64,000 nt of DNA from an uncultured Aquimarina sp. GTDB lineage: Bacteria > Bacteroidota > Bacteroidia > Flavobacteriales > Flavobacteriaceae. The notes beneath the pieces were generated by a model. The model searched no databases. It saw only the letters and a list, made by a program, of their open reading frames with translations, and had not been told where the DNA came from. A program made the translations under genes and the position numbers. Position 1 is the stretch's first letter. Every line of letters starts with the position of its first letter. This document shows positions 23,712 to 33,145 of this stretch, in pieces. Location: contig CANLMN010000003.1 in the NCBI GenBank assembly GCA_947492105.1, positions 62,001-126,000 of the forward strand, written 5' to 3'.

Positions 23712-26015
23712 ATGAAGATGAAAAAGTTATTATATACTCTAATACTGTGTGCAATCACAGTCATAGCCACAGCACAGGACTTTTCGGAACGATGGATAGG
23801 ACATTTTTCCTATCTGCAAATTAAAGCGGTTGCCCAGAGTAGTACTAAAATCTATGGAGCTGCAGAGAATGCTGTTTTTAGTTATGATATTGCAAGTAAG
23901 GAGATCCAAGGTATTTCATCGGTAAATGGATTGTCTGGAGAGAAGATCTCAAGCCTGTATTATAGCGAAAATTTTAAAGCATTACTAGTAGGGTATGAAA
24001 ATGGGATTATAGATATTGTCTTTGATAATGGTGATGATGTTTTTACTGTAATAGATATTAATGAAAAACGGAACATAGGAGATTTAGAAAAACGTATTAA
24101 TCATTTTATAGAAGAAAAAGACACATTGTATATCAGTACCAATTTCGGAATTATTGAATTTGATCTGAATCGACTTGAGTTTGGCGATACTTTTTTTATA
24201 GGCGACAATAACTCGGCAGTAGCCGTGGTACAAACCACTTTTTTTGACGGAACTATTTTTGCTGCAACACGAACATTAGGCATTTTCTCTGCAGATCAAA
24301 ATGATATGAACCTTATTGACTCCAGTATCTGGAATCTTGTTCAAACAGGTAGTTTTTTGGGGATACAAACTTTTGGAGGTAATGTCTACGCAGCTTCCAA
24401 TGGGAGGCAACTCCTCAAATATGATGGCACATCATTTGTTGGTGAAATTGATTACGATAATCGTATTAAAGCATTAGAGGCAAATATAGCATACTTAACT
24501 ATTACATTTGAGAATAGTATTGTCACTTACGACAATACTTTGAAAGAAGTTTCTAGACTAAACAGAGATAATACAGATATATCTTCAGCTTTTTCTGCTG
24601 CGTTATCCTTTGATGATTCGATTTATTTTGGATCATTAACTAATGGGATGTTTTCTAGCGCCTTTGATTCTAATGATACGAAAAGAATTAATCCAAATGG
24701 ACCTTCTCTGAATGTGCCGAGTGCACTAGATGTTTTTGAGGGAGATATTTGGGCTTGTTACGGTCAGTATAGGTCTTTCTATGCTCCAATAGGAGATAAA
24801 AGAGGAATTAGCAACTATGACAAAGTAACTGATACGTGGAAGAATATTCCAATTGAAGAGACCTTTGGTGCAACTCCCATCACAGATGTTGCCATCAATC
24901 ATAAGAATCCTAGTCAAGTTTTTTTTGGAGCATATAATAATGGATTATTGGAGGTGCGAGATGGACAACCTTTTAAGCTTTATGATTCGAATAATACAAA
25001 CTCTAGTGCAGGTGCTGATCCAAGTCGGGGGCTAGAAACGATTCCTAATACAGTTAATGTAGTTAGAGTTCAAAGTTTATTTTTTCGAGAAGAAGAATTA
25101 TGGCTTACCACTTCTCTTGTACCGGGGACGGCTATCAAAAAGTACAATATAGATGCAGATACTTTTGAAAGTATAAACTTTGGTGCTATTTTGAATGGAA
25201 CAGAGATGCGGTTTAGTGATCTTTTAATAAGTGAGAGTAATACTATGTTTATAGGATCTTATGAAAATGGGCTTATAGCTCATGATATGAACACTAATAG
25301 TTTTAGAGAGATTACCAACGGATTGGAGGATACTAGAGATATAAGAGCAATCGCTCTAGACAAAAATGATCAGTTATGGGTTGGTGCAGATAATGGTCTT
25401 AGGATTTTATCTAATGCTTCTAGTGTTTTTCAACAACAAACTCCAGTATTGGATGACATTGTTATTAGAGAAGATGGTATTAATCAACAGATATTGAATG
25501 GGCAGTTTATTTGGGATATCAAAGTTGATGGGTCTAATAATAAATGGATTGCTACACAAGATTCCGGAGTGTTTTATTTTTCGGCAGATGGAGAAGAAGC
25601 CCTAGAACATTTTACTACAGAAAACTCTCCTCTTCCTTCTAATTTTGTGCAAGAGATAGCTATCGATGGTAGTACAGGGGCTGTATATTTTGCTACGCAA
25701 GGAGGATTGATGCAGTATCAAGGATTGGCTACCGAAAGCAATAAGAATTTGGATAAGCTACGTGCGTTTCCAAATCCAGTAAGACCGGGTTATAACAAAT
25801 TAGTTACTATAGACGGACTTACCGAAGGTGCGAATGTCAAAATCACTGATATAGAAGGTAATTTGGTTTTTGAAAAAGTGAGTCAAGGTGGAAGTATTCA
25901 GTGGGATACTCGTGCATTCGGGAAGCACAAAGTTGCTTCAGGGGTTTATTTGGTGTTAGTCGCTGGTGAAGAGTTGGAAGAAACCAAGGTTGCTAAATTG
26001 ATGATTATACGCTGA
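23712..26015 (+). CDS. porZ: PorZ-like T9SS component with beta-propellers and C-terminal sorting domain
   Basis: 767 aa secreted surface protein. A signal peptide ends near ATAQ (residue about 22). The start of the mature protein (FSERWIGHFSYLQIKAVAQS) and the two-propeller body with repeats of the form NGL-x-GEKISSLYYS match PorZ. The last about 85 residues form a type A T9SS sorting domain (RAFPNPVRPGYNKLVTIDG, ASGVYLVLVAG). PorZ supplies anionic LPS for attachment of T9SS cargo in Porphyromonas; the role in flavobacteria is inferred. It overlaps recO by one base, the order seen in relatives. Confidence 0.8.
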   Translation: MKMKKLLYTLILCAITVIATAQDFSERWIGHFSYLQIKAVAQSSTKIYGAAENAVFSYDIASKEIQGISSVNGLSGEKISSLYYSENFKALLVGYENGIIDIVFDNGDDVFTVIDINEKRNIGDLEKRINHFIEEKDTLYISTNFGIIEFDLNRLEFGDTFFIGDNNSAVAVVQTTFFDGTIFAATRTLGIFSADQNDMNLIDSSIWNLVQTGSFLGIQTFGGNVYAASNGRQLLKYDGTSFVGEIDYDNRIKALEANIAYLTITFENSIVTYDNTLKEVSRLNRDNTDISSAFSAALSFDDSIYFGSLTNGMFSSAFDSNDTKRINPNGPSLNVPSALDVFEGDIWACYGQYRSFYAPIGDKRGISNYDKVTDTWKNIPIEETFGATPITDVAINHKNPSQVFFGAYNNGLLEVRDGQPFKLYDSNNTNSSAGADPSRGLETIPNTVNVVRVQSLFFREEELWLTTSLVPGTAIKKYNIDADTFESINFGAILNGTEMRFSDLLISESNTMFIGSYENGLIAHDMNTNSFREITNGLEDTRDIRAIALDKNDQLWVGADNGLRILSNASSVFQQQTPVLDDIVIREDGINQQILNGQFIWDIKVDGSNNKWIATQDSGVFYFSADGEEALEHFTTENSPLPSNFVQEIAIDGSTGAVYFATQGGLMQYQGLATESNKNLDKLRAFPNPVRPGYNKLVTIDGLTEGANVKITDIEGNLVFEKVSQGGSIQWDTRAFGKHKVASGVYLVLVAGEELEETKVAKLMIIR

Positions 26016-26734
26016 TGCTAATCACGACGTCTGCTATAGTTTTACAGACTATCAAATACGGAGAGTCTGACCTTATTGTTAAGCTTTTTACAAACTCTAG
26101 TGGATTGAAGTCATACTTACTCAAAGGTGTTTTGAAATCAAAAAGAGGAAAAATAAGAGCATCATTATTCCAGCCTTTGACATTGTTAGAAATCGAAGCG
26201 AGCCATAAAAACAAAGGTTCCCTGGAACGCCTTCGGGAGGCACGGTTACAACAGCCTTATCAAACATTATATACAGATATCCTCAAAAGTTCTCTAGTTC
26301 TATTTTTGTCAGAAATGTTGAAAAACAGTATCCAAGAGGAAGAAGAAAACAAAACATTATATCAATATCTGGTTAGCTCTTTTCTTTGGCTTGATAATCA
26401 TGATTCATTTGCGAATTTCCATTTAGTGTTTTTGTTAAAATTAAGTCAATATTTGGGGTTTTATCCAGATGATTCTCTGTTAAGTGAACCCTACTTCAAC
26501 CTTATAGAAGGGGGATTTCAATCAAACAAAGACCACGAGCACTGTGTTTCGGGAGCTACAGTGATTTTATTAAAATCACTTTTGGGCATAACATTTGATA
26601 CTTCTTCAGATATAAAAATGTCAAAAAATTCGCGGAGTGAATTACTAATGCTTCTTATAAGATATTTTGAAGTACATTTGCATGGTTTTAAAAAACCTAA
26701 ATCATTGTATATTCTCAATGAAATTTATCAATAA
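26015..26734 (+). CDS. recO: DNA repair protein RecO
   Basis: 239 aa. RecO anneals single strands and helps load RecA at gaps in the RecFOR pathway. The N-terminal OB fold begins ITTSAIVLQTIKYGESDLIV, and GLKSYLLKGVLKSKRGKIRA, QPLTLLEIEASHKNKGSLER follow, all typical of Bacteroidota RecO. The ATG shares its A with the porZ TGA. The TonB receptor gene starts 3 bases after the stop, so the three genes are probably transcribed together. Confidence 0.93.
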   Translation: MLITTSAIVLQTIKYGESDLIVKLFTNSSGLKSYLLKGVLKSKRGKIRASLFQPLTLLEIEASHKNKGSLERLREARLQQPYQTLYTDILKSSLVLFLSEMLKNSIQEEEENKTLYQYLVSSFLWLDNHDSFANFHLVFLLKLSQYLGFYPDDSLLSEPYFNLIEGGFQSNKDHEHCVSGATVILLKSLLGITFDTSSDIKMSKNSRSELLMLLIRYFEVHLHGFKKPKSLYILNEIYQ

Positions 26735-26737
26735 CTA

Positions 26738-29146
26738 ATGCGTCTCCTTTATATATATATTCTTTTCTTTTCTTTAGTTCAAGGTGTTTTTGGACAGTGG
26801 ATTACTGTAAAGGATATAAAAACAAACAGCCCTTTGGTTTCGGTTGTTATTACAAATAGAAATCAATCAAAACAACTAACAACGGATATAGATGGGCGTG
26901 CGTCATTAAATATTTTTGAATCTGATGTAATGTTGTATATCAGTGCTGCTAATTATCTTCCAATACAACGTACCAAAGAACAGTTGCTAAGTAATGATGG
27001 TGTGCTTTATCTAGAGCCTGATAATAATGAATTATCGGAAGTTGTTATTTCTATTTCTAAATGGGCACAAGAAAAAGAAAAGATTTCTCAAAAAACAGTC
27101 AGTATCAAATCAGAAGATATTTTGCTTGGCGCACCCCAGACTGCAGCTGATCTGTTGCAGAAAAGTGGTCAGGTTTTTGTGCAAAAGAGTCAATTGGGAG
27201 GTGGAAGTCCAATGATTAGAGGCTTTTCTACCAATAGATTATTGCTTACTGTTGATGGAGTGCGTATGAATACAGCTATTTTTAGGGGAGGGAATTTGCA
27301 AAATGTAATTTCTATTGATCCGTTTGCTGTGGCGCAAACGGAAGTTATTTTAGGACCTGGGTCTGTTGCATATGGTAGTGATGCCATAGGTGGCGTAATG
27401 AATTTTTATACCTTAAAACCTACTTTAAAAACAAAAACAAGGAAGCAAATAAATACGAATACATTAGTGAGATATGCATCTGCAAATCTAGAAAAAACAG
27501 CACACTTTGATGTGAATGTGGGCTTTGATAAGTGGGCTTTCTTAAGCAGTTTTAGTTACACGGATTTTGACGACCTAAGAATGGGGAGCAATGGGCCTGA
27601 GGAATATTTGCGTACAGAATTTGCCACGAGACAGGATGGGCGCGATATTATCATATCGAATAAGAACCCTAGAGAACAAATCACTACTGGTTATTCACAG
27701 TATAATTTTATGCAAAAAGTGTATTTGAGACTTAATAACGAGTGGAGTTTTGATGCAAATGTATTGTATAGTACTACTTCAGATTTTTCTAGGTACGATC
27801 GTTTGATACGTTATCGCAGAGGACAATTGCGTGCGGCAGAGTGGTTCTATGGTCCACAACGTTGGCTTATGGGGACACTACAAGCTACGCAGTCTGCCAA
27901 AAAGGCTTTATATGATAATATGAAAGTCACAACAGCCTATCAGTTTTTTGAGGAGAGTCGCAATGACAGAGATTTTGATGATGTAATACGCAACAAAACG
28001 AAAGAAAAAGTAGATGCATATTCTTTGAATTTGGACTTTGAAAAATATCTTGGTAAGAAAGGCGTGTTGTTTTATGGGGCAGAATATATTTTGAATCAGG
28101 TTGCTTCGCAGGGAGAACAACTGAATATCGAATCTCAACAAAGCTCAGCAGCACCCTCACGATATCCAGATGGATCAACATGGCAATCTTTGGCCGCTTA
28201 TCTTAGTTATCAGCATAATTTTAATGACCAATTTAATATCCAATCAGGGGTTCGGTATAACCAAATTCTGTTGGATGCTGATTTTGACACAACTTTTTTT
28301 GATTTTCCTTTTACGCAGGCAACTGTAAATACTGGAGCGCTAACGGCCAATACCGGATTCAGTTGGAAACCTACAGAAGCTTTGCAATGGCGTCTTAATT
28401 TTTCTACGGCATTTCGCGCACCAAATATTGATGATATAGGTAAGGTTTTTGAATCCGAACCAGGTATAATTGTAGTGCCTAACCCAGAACTAAAACCAGA
28501 ATATGCTTACAGTGGTGAGTTAGGGGTACTCCTAAAGCCATTAAAAACGGTTCAATTGGACCTCTCTACGTATTATACGTTTTTGGACGATGCTTTAATA
28601 CGAAGGGATTTTAGTTTAAATGATCAAGATACGGTGCAATTTGGAGATGAATTGAGTCGTGTACAGGCTATACAAAATGCAGCAAAATCTAGAATTTATG
28701 GCTTTGAAGCGGGGCTAAAAATAAATTTTACAAAGGCGATTAAATTTACCTCACAATATGCTATTACCAAGGGGGAGGATGAGGAAGAAAAGGGGGTTAC
28801 AAATCCTTCAAGGCACGTTGCGCCACAATTTGGAAATACCCACCTAGTTTATAGTTTTAAAAAACTAGCATTAGATGCTTTTGTTGAGTATAATGGCTCC
28901 TTAAGCTTTGAAGAATTAGCGCCATCAGAGAAGAATAAGACACATCTATACGCTATTGATGCCAATGGAAATCCTTTTGCTCCTTCATGGCATACGGTTA
29001 ATTTTAGGGCACGCTATATGGTAACGAATAGTTTGCAAAGTATTATTGCCTTGGAAAATATTACAGATCAACGTTATCGAACCTATTCTTCGGGTATTGC
29101 TGCTCCTGGGAGAAATCTTATAGTTACTTTAAAATATATGCTCTAG
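26738..29146 (+). CDS. TonB-dependent outer-membrane receptor (heme-receptor-like group)
   Basis: 802 aa. Signal peptide to about residue 19 (VFGQ), a carboxypeptidase-regulatory-like domain at about 20-95, and a plug at about 110-225 (AADLLQKSGQVFVQKSQLGG, then SPMIRGFSTNRLLLTVDGVR and GPGSVAYGSDAIGGVMNFYT). A 22-strand beta-barrel follows, ending in Met-Leu after an aromatic/hydrophobic strand (NLIVTLKYML). The plug resembles the heme/hemoglobin receptor group, but no uptake genes accompany it, so the substrate is unproven. It follows recO by 3 bases. Confidence 0.9.
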   Translation: MRLLYIYILFFSLVQGVFGQWITVKDIKTNSPLVSVVITNRNQSKQLTTDIDGRASLNIFESDVMLYISAANYLPIQRTKEQLLSNDGVLYLEPDNNELSEVVISISKWAQEKEKISQKTVSIKSEDILLGAPQTAADLLQKSGQVFVQKSQLGGGSPMIRGFSTNRLLLTVDGVRMNTAIFRGGNLQNVISIDPFAVAQTEVILGPGSVAYGSDAIGGVMNFYTLKPTLKTKTRKQINTNTLVRYASANLEKTAHFDVNVGFDKWAFLSSFSYTDFDDLRMGSNGPEEYLRTEFATRQDGRDIIISNKNPREQITTGYSQYNFMQKVYLRLNNEWSFDANVLYSTTSDFSRYDRLIRYRRGQLRAAEWFYGPQRWLMGTLQATQSAKKALYDNMKVTTAYQFFEESRNDRDFDDVIRNKTKEKVDAYSLNLDFEKYLGKKGVLFYGAEYILNQVASQGEQLNIESQQSSAAPSRYPDGSTWQSLAAYLSYQHNFNDQFNIQSGVRYNQILLDADFDTTFFDFPFTQATVNTGALTANTGFSWKPTEALQWRLNFSTAFRAPNIDDIGKVFESEPGIIVVPNPELKPEYAYSGELGVLLKPLKTVQLDLSTYYTFLDDALIRRDFSLNDQDTVQFGDELSRVQAIQNAAKSRIYGFEAGLKINFTKAIKFTSQYAITKGEDEEEKGVTNPSRHVAPQFGNTHLVYSFKKLALDAFVEYNGSLSFEELAPSEKNKTHLYAIDANGNPFAPSWHTVNFRARYMVTNSLQSIIALENITDQRYRTYSSGIAAPGRNLIVTLKYML

Positions 29147-29152
29147 AAGCAT

Positions 29153-29345
29153 TTAAAAAATAATTACAGACTAATTTAGGGGCTTTTTCTACTGTTTTTT
29201 CAATAGAAAATTAAACCGTAGCCATTGCGATGCTTAAATTTTATAGTTCTAATACCCATTTAGGTATATAAATTCAAACAACAAATGGTATAACTAGCGA
29301 AAAATAGTTCCATTATTATGGCTTACAATTACATTTTAACGGGTA
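29153..29345 (-). repeat. Dispersed palindromic repeat, type A copy 4, interrupted by a mini-element
   Basis: Reverse complement reads GTTAAAATGTAATTGTAAGC, AACTATTTTTCGCTAGTTA, then after the insertion GAACTATAAAATTTAAGCAT and GGCTACGGTTTAATTTT, matching 6934-7096. It lies between the convergent ends of the TonB-receptor and M13-peptidase genes; the rest of that gap (29346-29461) holds nothing recognisable. Confidence 0.75.
29250..29290. mobile_element. 41-bp mini-element inserted in repeat A4
   Basis: Relative to the uninterrupted A1 sequence (AGTTCTAACTAG on this strand) exactly 41 bases are added here. The insert has TACCC/GGTA-type inverted ends, AATACCCATTTAGG at one side and AACAAATGGTAT at the other, and is flanked by TA (or TTA) on both sides. 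Its left half equals the end of type B repeats, and its right half equals the end of the type C repeat. Confidence 0.65.
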
Positions 29346-29461
29346 TAATGTAAGAAATCAGTAATCATCAGGACTTTTTCTATTTCATAAAATAGATCTC
29401 CATTGATCAAAATCCAACGCGTTTTCTGATAAAAATAAAAATCAAGTGGAGTATGAGGTCT

Positions 29462-31534
29462 TTACCATATTTGTACACGCTCCTCTTTTTTTAAGTACAT
29501 TTTGTCAGTTTTCTTGATACCAAACGCTTTATAAAATGCATCAATATTTGTCAGTGGAACATAAGCTCTATACATACCCGGAGAGTGTGGATCGGTTTTG
29601 ATACGGTTTTTGAGTGCCTCATCACGCATTTTGGTACGCCAAATAGTAGCCCATGACATAAAGAAACGTTGTGCTGCAGTATATCCATCTATTGCTTCTG
29701 GTTTGCCTTCTTTTTCAAAGTGTAATTGTAATCCATCATATGCAGCCGTCACTCCTCCAAGGTCACCAATATTTTCACCTAGAGTAAATGCTCCATTGAT
29801 GTGCGTTCCAGGAAGCACCTCTATAGAACTATACTGATCAGCTAGATTTTTCCCAAGATTTTCAAATTTTTCTAAATCCGTCTTAGTCCACCAGTCATTT
29901 AAGTTTCCGTCAGCATCAAATCGTGCTCCACTATCGTCAAACCCGTGAGAGATTTCATGTCCTATTACTGCACCAATACCGCCATAATTGACTGCTGCAT
30001 CTGCTTTGTAGTCGTAGAAAGGAGGTTGTAAAATAGCTGCGGGGAATACAATTTCGTTATAAGAAGGATTGTAATACGCATTTACCGTTTGTGGAGACAT
30101 AAACCACTCGGTTTTATCCACGGTTTTGTTTAATTTTTTTAGGCCTTTCTGATATGTCCAATGTGCAATATTCATCATATTTTGTGCATAAGTTCCCTTT
30201 GATTCTGGTCCAGAAATCTCTAATGCACTATAATCCTTCCATTTGTTGGGGTATCCTATTTTGATTTGAATAGTGCCAAGTTTTTTTAGTGCTTTTTCTT
30301 TGGTGCTGTCACTCATCCAAGCTAATGCTTTAATTCTATTTTCGTAAGCTTTGATGATGTTCGCAATCATTTCTTCTGCCTTGGCTTTTGCTTCTGGTGG
30401 AAATTTCTTTGATACATACAATTGACCTAAAGATTCTCCAATACTCGTATTTACCGTTGCCAATGCACGCTCATTTAGCGGTAGTTGTTTTTTTGCTCCC
30501 TGTAATATCGCACCATAAAATTCCCAATTATCTTTTTCTATAGTTGTACTCAAAAAACCAGCTGCTTCATTCAAAAGTTGCCATCTCAAATATAATTTAA
30601 TGACTGGCAAATGCTCTTTGGTAAGTATCTTGGACAACGCTTTCATGTATTTTGGTTGACTTACAATAAGTGTGTCTAATTTTGGAACACCTACATTGGT
30701 CAAGTACGAATTCCATTCAATTTGAGGTGTTTCTGTATGCAGCGCAGTTACAGCTCTTGGATTATAGGTGTTCCTAGTATCTCGACGCTCTACTTTATCC
30801 AATCTAGGTGCTGCCAGTGTAATCTCAAATGTCAAAATCTGGGTTGCTGCGAGGGTCGCCTCTTCTGGTGTGTCACCGAGATAGCGTAACATTTTGGCAA
30901 TATGTGCTACATATTTTTTTCGTTTTTCTATAGAATCAGGATCGTCCTTTATGTAATAATCCCTGTCGGGTAACCCTAATCTAGAAGGACTTATGTATAA
31001 ATTATTGCTATTACTATCTTTGGCATCAGAAAAAACTGAGATGTTAAAAAAAGAGCTACGACCATGTTGCTGTAGGGCTTCTAAATAGGATTGTAAGGTG
31101 CGGATGTCAGATATGGTAGCAATTTTTGATAAATGTGATTTAATAGGAGTTAGTCCTTGTTGATTTCTACTTATGGTATCCATAATTGTATTGTAGAGAG
31201 CAACTGCTTTGTATTGGTTATTAGTTTTAGTAATTTGTGTATCCTTGCTGGCTTCTTTTATTATAGCCAACATATCTTCATCGGTCTTTTTGCGAAGCTC
31301 ATTAAAACTTCCCCAAGTTGTTCGATCTTCTGGAATGGCAGTACTGTCCAGCCAGGCTCCGTTTACAAAACGAAAAAAATCTTCTTTTGGACTTACTGTT
31401 GTATCTAGAAATTTTAGATTTATCCCATGGATCTCTGAAATTTCTATCGGTCTATTTGTTTTTTCTTTTTTGCAACTGCAAAAGAGTAGTAAAGCAGTCA
31501 AAAACGTGATAATTTTGCAACTAAAAGATCTCAT
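29462..31534 (-). CDS. M13-family zinc metallopeptidase (neprilysin/PepO-like) lipoprotein
   Basis: 690 aa. Signal peptide with lipobox FCSCKK (about residue 20). The N-terminal M13 domain (ISEIHGINLKFLDTTVSPKE, DFFRFVNGAWLDS) leads to the catalytic domain: NAYYNPSYNEIVFPAAILQP, zinc site H526EISH530 with GFDDSGARFDADGN, and the third ligand in LGENIGDLGG. It ends with the typical C-terminal Trp. It should cleave short peptides in the periplasm or at the surface. It converges with the TonB-receptor gene. Confidence 0.94.
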   Translation of the reverse strand: MRSFSCKIITFLTALLLFCSCKKEKTNRPIEISEIHGINLKFLDTTVSPKEDFFRFVNGAWLDSTAIPEDRTTWGSFNELRKKTDEDMLAIIKEASKDTQITKTNNQYKAVALYNTIMDTISRNQQGLTPIKSHLSKIATISDIRTLQSYLEALQQHGRSSFFNISVFSDAKDSNSNNLYISPSRLGLPDRDYYIKDDPDSIEKRKKYVAHIAKMLRYLGDTPEEATLAATQILTFEITLAAPRLDKVERRDTRNTYNPRAVTALHTETPQIEWNSYLTNVGVPKLDTLIVSQPKYMKALSKILTKEHLPVIKLYLRWQLLNEAAGFLSTTIEKDNWEFYGAILQGAKKQLPLNERALATVNTSIGESLGQLYVSKKFPPEAKAKAEEMIANIIKAYENRIKALAWMSDSTKEKALKKLGTIQIKIGYPNKWKDYSALEISGPESKGTYAQNMMNIAHWTYQKGLKKLNKTVDKTEWFMSPQTVNAYYNPSYNEIVFPAAILQPPFYDYKADAAVNYGGIGAVIGHEISHGFDDSGARFDADGNLNDWWTKTDLEKFENLGKNLADQYSSIEVLPGTHINGAFTLGENIGDLGGVTAAYDGLQLHFEKEGKPEAIDGYTAAQRFFMSWATIWRTKMRDEALKNRIKTDPHSPGMYRAYVPLTNIDAFYKAFGIKKTDKMYLKKEERVQIW

Positions 31535-31656
31535 ATAATACTAAAATTTTATCCTGACGGTATCACTAATGTAAGAAATAGTTGTAGGATGTCTGTAGTG
31601 TTAGCAATATCTTAACAACTATATTTTGTGTGAATTGATGTCCAAAAACAGATTGA

Positions 31657-32172
31657 TTACTGTTTTAATCTGGTTTTCAAATTACTATCAAAGGAAGCTT
31701 TTAGCGTCTTTACCTCCTTGACATTTGCATTAGGTATGGTTATAGAAAGTACATAATGCTTGATTTTCCAGCCAAATTGATTTTTATGTAGTATTCCGCT
31801 GCCCCGGCAGATACCCATTTGCGTATCGAGTAGTTCATCGAACCAAGCAAAATTTTTGCTGTCATTTACATAAATGTTGCGCTCTAATTTTAGGAACTTC
31901 CAAGCCTTTCCTTTGTCAAAATGAGGCCTGCTATATGTTTTAAAAGCGTTGTTTTGCCAATTTTCTGTGGGATCCGTGCCTATAAATACTGCGTCATCTG
32001 TCATAAGATCAAAATAAGCTTCGAAATCCGCAATTGCGGCAGCATGATGCCAAAGGTTTAGTGTGCTGTCAATTTTGTCCTTAACTGTAATGGATGGTAG
32101 TGGGGTTTGGGCAAAAGATGCAGCGGTACCCGCAAAGAGCAAAACAATAATGCGAAGAATCAAACTGTTCAT
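31657..32172 (-). CDS. Exported SnoaL-like (NTF2-fold) protein
   Basis: 171 aa from ATG 32172; an upstream TTG at 32187 adds only lysines. A signal peptide (LILRIIVLLFAGTAASFAQ) is followed by an NTF2-fold domain: WHHAAAIADFEAYFDLMTDD, AVFIGTDPTENW, then beta strands with WKFLKLERNIYVNDSKNFAW and GILHKNQFGWKIKHYVLSI. This resembles secreted nuclear-transport-factor-2-like/YybH-type proteins. The function is unknown. It is 11 bases behind the lipoprotein gene upstream. Confidence 0.8.
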   Translation of the reverse strand: MNSLILRIIVLLFAGTAASFAQTPLPSITVKDKIDSTLNLWHHAAAIADFEAYFDLMTDDAVFIGTDPTENWQNNAFKTYSRPHFDKGKAWKFLKLERNIYVNDSKNFAWFDELLDTQMGICRGSGILHKNQFGWKIKHYVLSITIPNANVKEVKTLKASFDSNLKTRLKQ

Positions 32173-32183
32173 CTTTTTCTTTT

Positions 32184-32732
32184 TCAAGGAGTTGGAATGG
32201 AATCACTCAGGTTTTTAGATTCTTGGAGTAGCTCTTTGGCTATATTAGAAGGGATTGCTAAATAAAGCTCATTTACCTGATTGACAAAATTATCATAGGC
32301 CTCGGCAATTGCTTTTTTGGAGGTATTAAGCATCTCTGTGGTAAGCGTAGTTTTATTTCTTTTGTGTTCTAGCATACCAGTTTCTGTAACCAATATTTTT
32401 ATACGAGCTTCTATCGGGTTAGTTTTTAGGTTATCTGGCAGGTATTCTTGAAAATCTATGGCGCGCTCATAAAGTTTGGTTGTAAGCGTTGCACTAGTTT
32501 CTGGACTGATATCATTTAGAGAATCCAAGGCGCTTTTTAGTGGTTTGAATTCAGGAGAGTCACTCAAGTCTTTTCTAGCATCAGGATTTAAGGTTTTAAA
32601 TTTTACCAGAATTGCTTTTTGCTCCAAGCTATCTTTTACTACAGCAACTTCCTCTACAAGGTTTTGTTGCTTTTTACACCCAAGGTGAAAGCTTATAATA
32701 ATTATGATTAGAATCCAAAATGCATTTTTCAT
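32184..32732 (-). CDS. Lipoprotein of unknown function
   Basis: 182 aa from ATG 32732 (MKNAFWILIIIIISFHLGCK); the frame is open to 32789, but only this start gives a proper lipoprotein signal with lipobox HLGC (Cys19). The mature part is mostly helical and charged, with VKFKTLNPDARKDLSDSPEF and TSKKAIAEAYDNFVNQVNEL. No family was recognised. It is followed by the SnoaL-like exported protein with an 11-base gap, so both are probably one unit. Confidence 0.7.
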   Translation of the reverse strand: MKNAFWILIIIIISFHLGCKKQQNLVEEVAVVKDSLEQKAILVKFKTLNPDARKDLSDSPEFKPLKSALDSLNDISPETSATLTTKLYERAIDFQEYLPDNLKTNPIEARIKILVTETGMLEHKRNKTTLTTEMLNTSKKAIAEAYDNFVNQVNELYLAIPSNIAKELLQESKNLSDSIPTP

Positions 32733-32925
32733 TGCTAGAAATATTTCCCTAAAAATACTTATAATACTAATGCAAAAACAAAATGCCATACAAAAAAAAG
32801 AAGCTGCCCTAAGATACTAATGTGATGAGGTAATATCTAGAAAGGAGTATGCTACAGTAAAATGATTTGTATACGAGTATAACGTTCTTGCAATCATGTA
32901 TACCGCTTTCTTTTTTTGTTTTTTT

Positions 32926-32957
32926 TCAAAAAAAAGACTGCCAATATTGGCAGTCTT
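32926..32957 (-). terminator. Strong terminator, probably of the leu operon
   Basis: AAGACTGCCAATATTGGCAGTCTT (written here as two halves: AAGACTGCCAAT and ATTGGCAGTCTT) at 32934-32957 is a perfect palindrome. On the minus strand it is followed by a run of eight T. It lies 189 bases after the leuB stop, with a type B repeat in between. Confidence 0.75.
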
Positions 32958-32962
32958 ATAAC

Positions 32963-33120
32963 ATTTAAGATATATAACTTCATATTAATGACACTGTTAT
33001 TTTTTTATGTAAAAATACCGTGATGCTATTGCATAGCCTTAGCTAAGGAATATACGAGCAAGGCATTTAGATGGAAAAAGAACAAGTCGATGTGTGACAT
33101 TATATAACTAATTTGATATT
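32963..33120 (+). repeat. Dispersed palindromic repeat, type B copy 2
   Basis: Matches 3793-3957 over nearly its full length: ACACTGTTATTTTTTTATG, GTGATGCTATTGCATAGCCT, TAGCTAAGGAATATACGAGC and GGCATTTAGATGGAAAAAG. The left ATACC end is degraded. It occupies the gap between leuB and the terminator. Confidence 0.75.
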
Positions 33121-33145
33121 AATTAAATATATTCCTTGAGAGTGC

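Noticed and set aside
26738-29146. Heme uptake system linked to the heme synthesis genes
   Set aside because: The plug resembles heme receptors, but there is no HmuY-like protein, permease or oxygenase nearby and the locus is 15 kb from hemJ.
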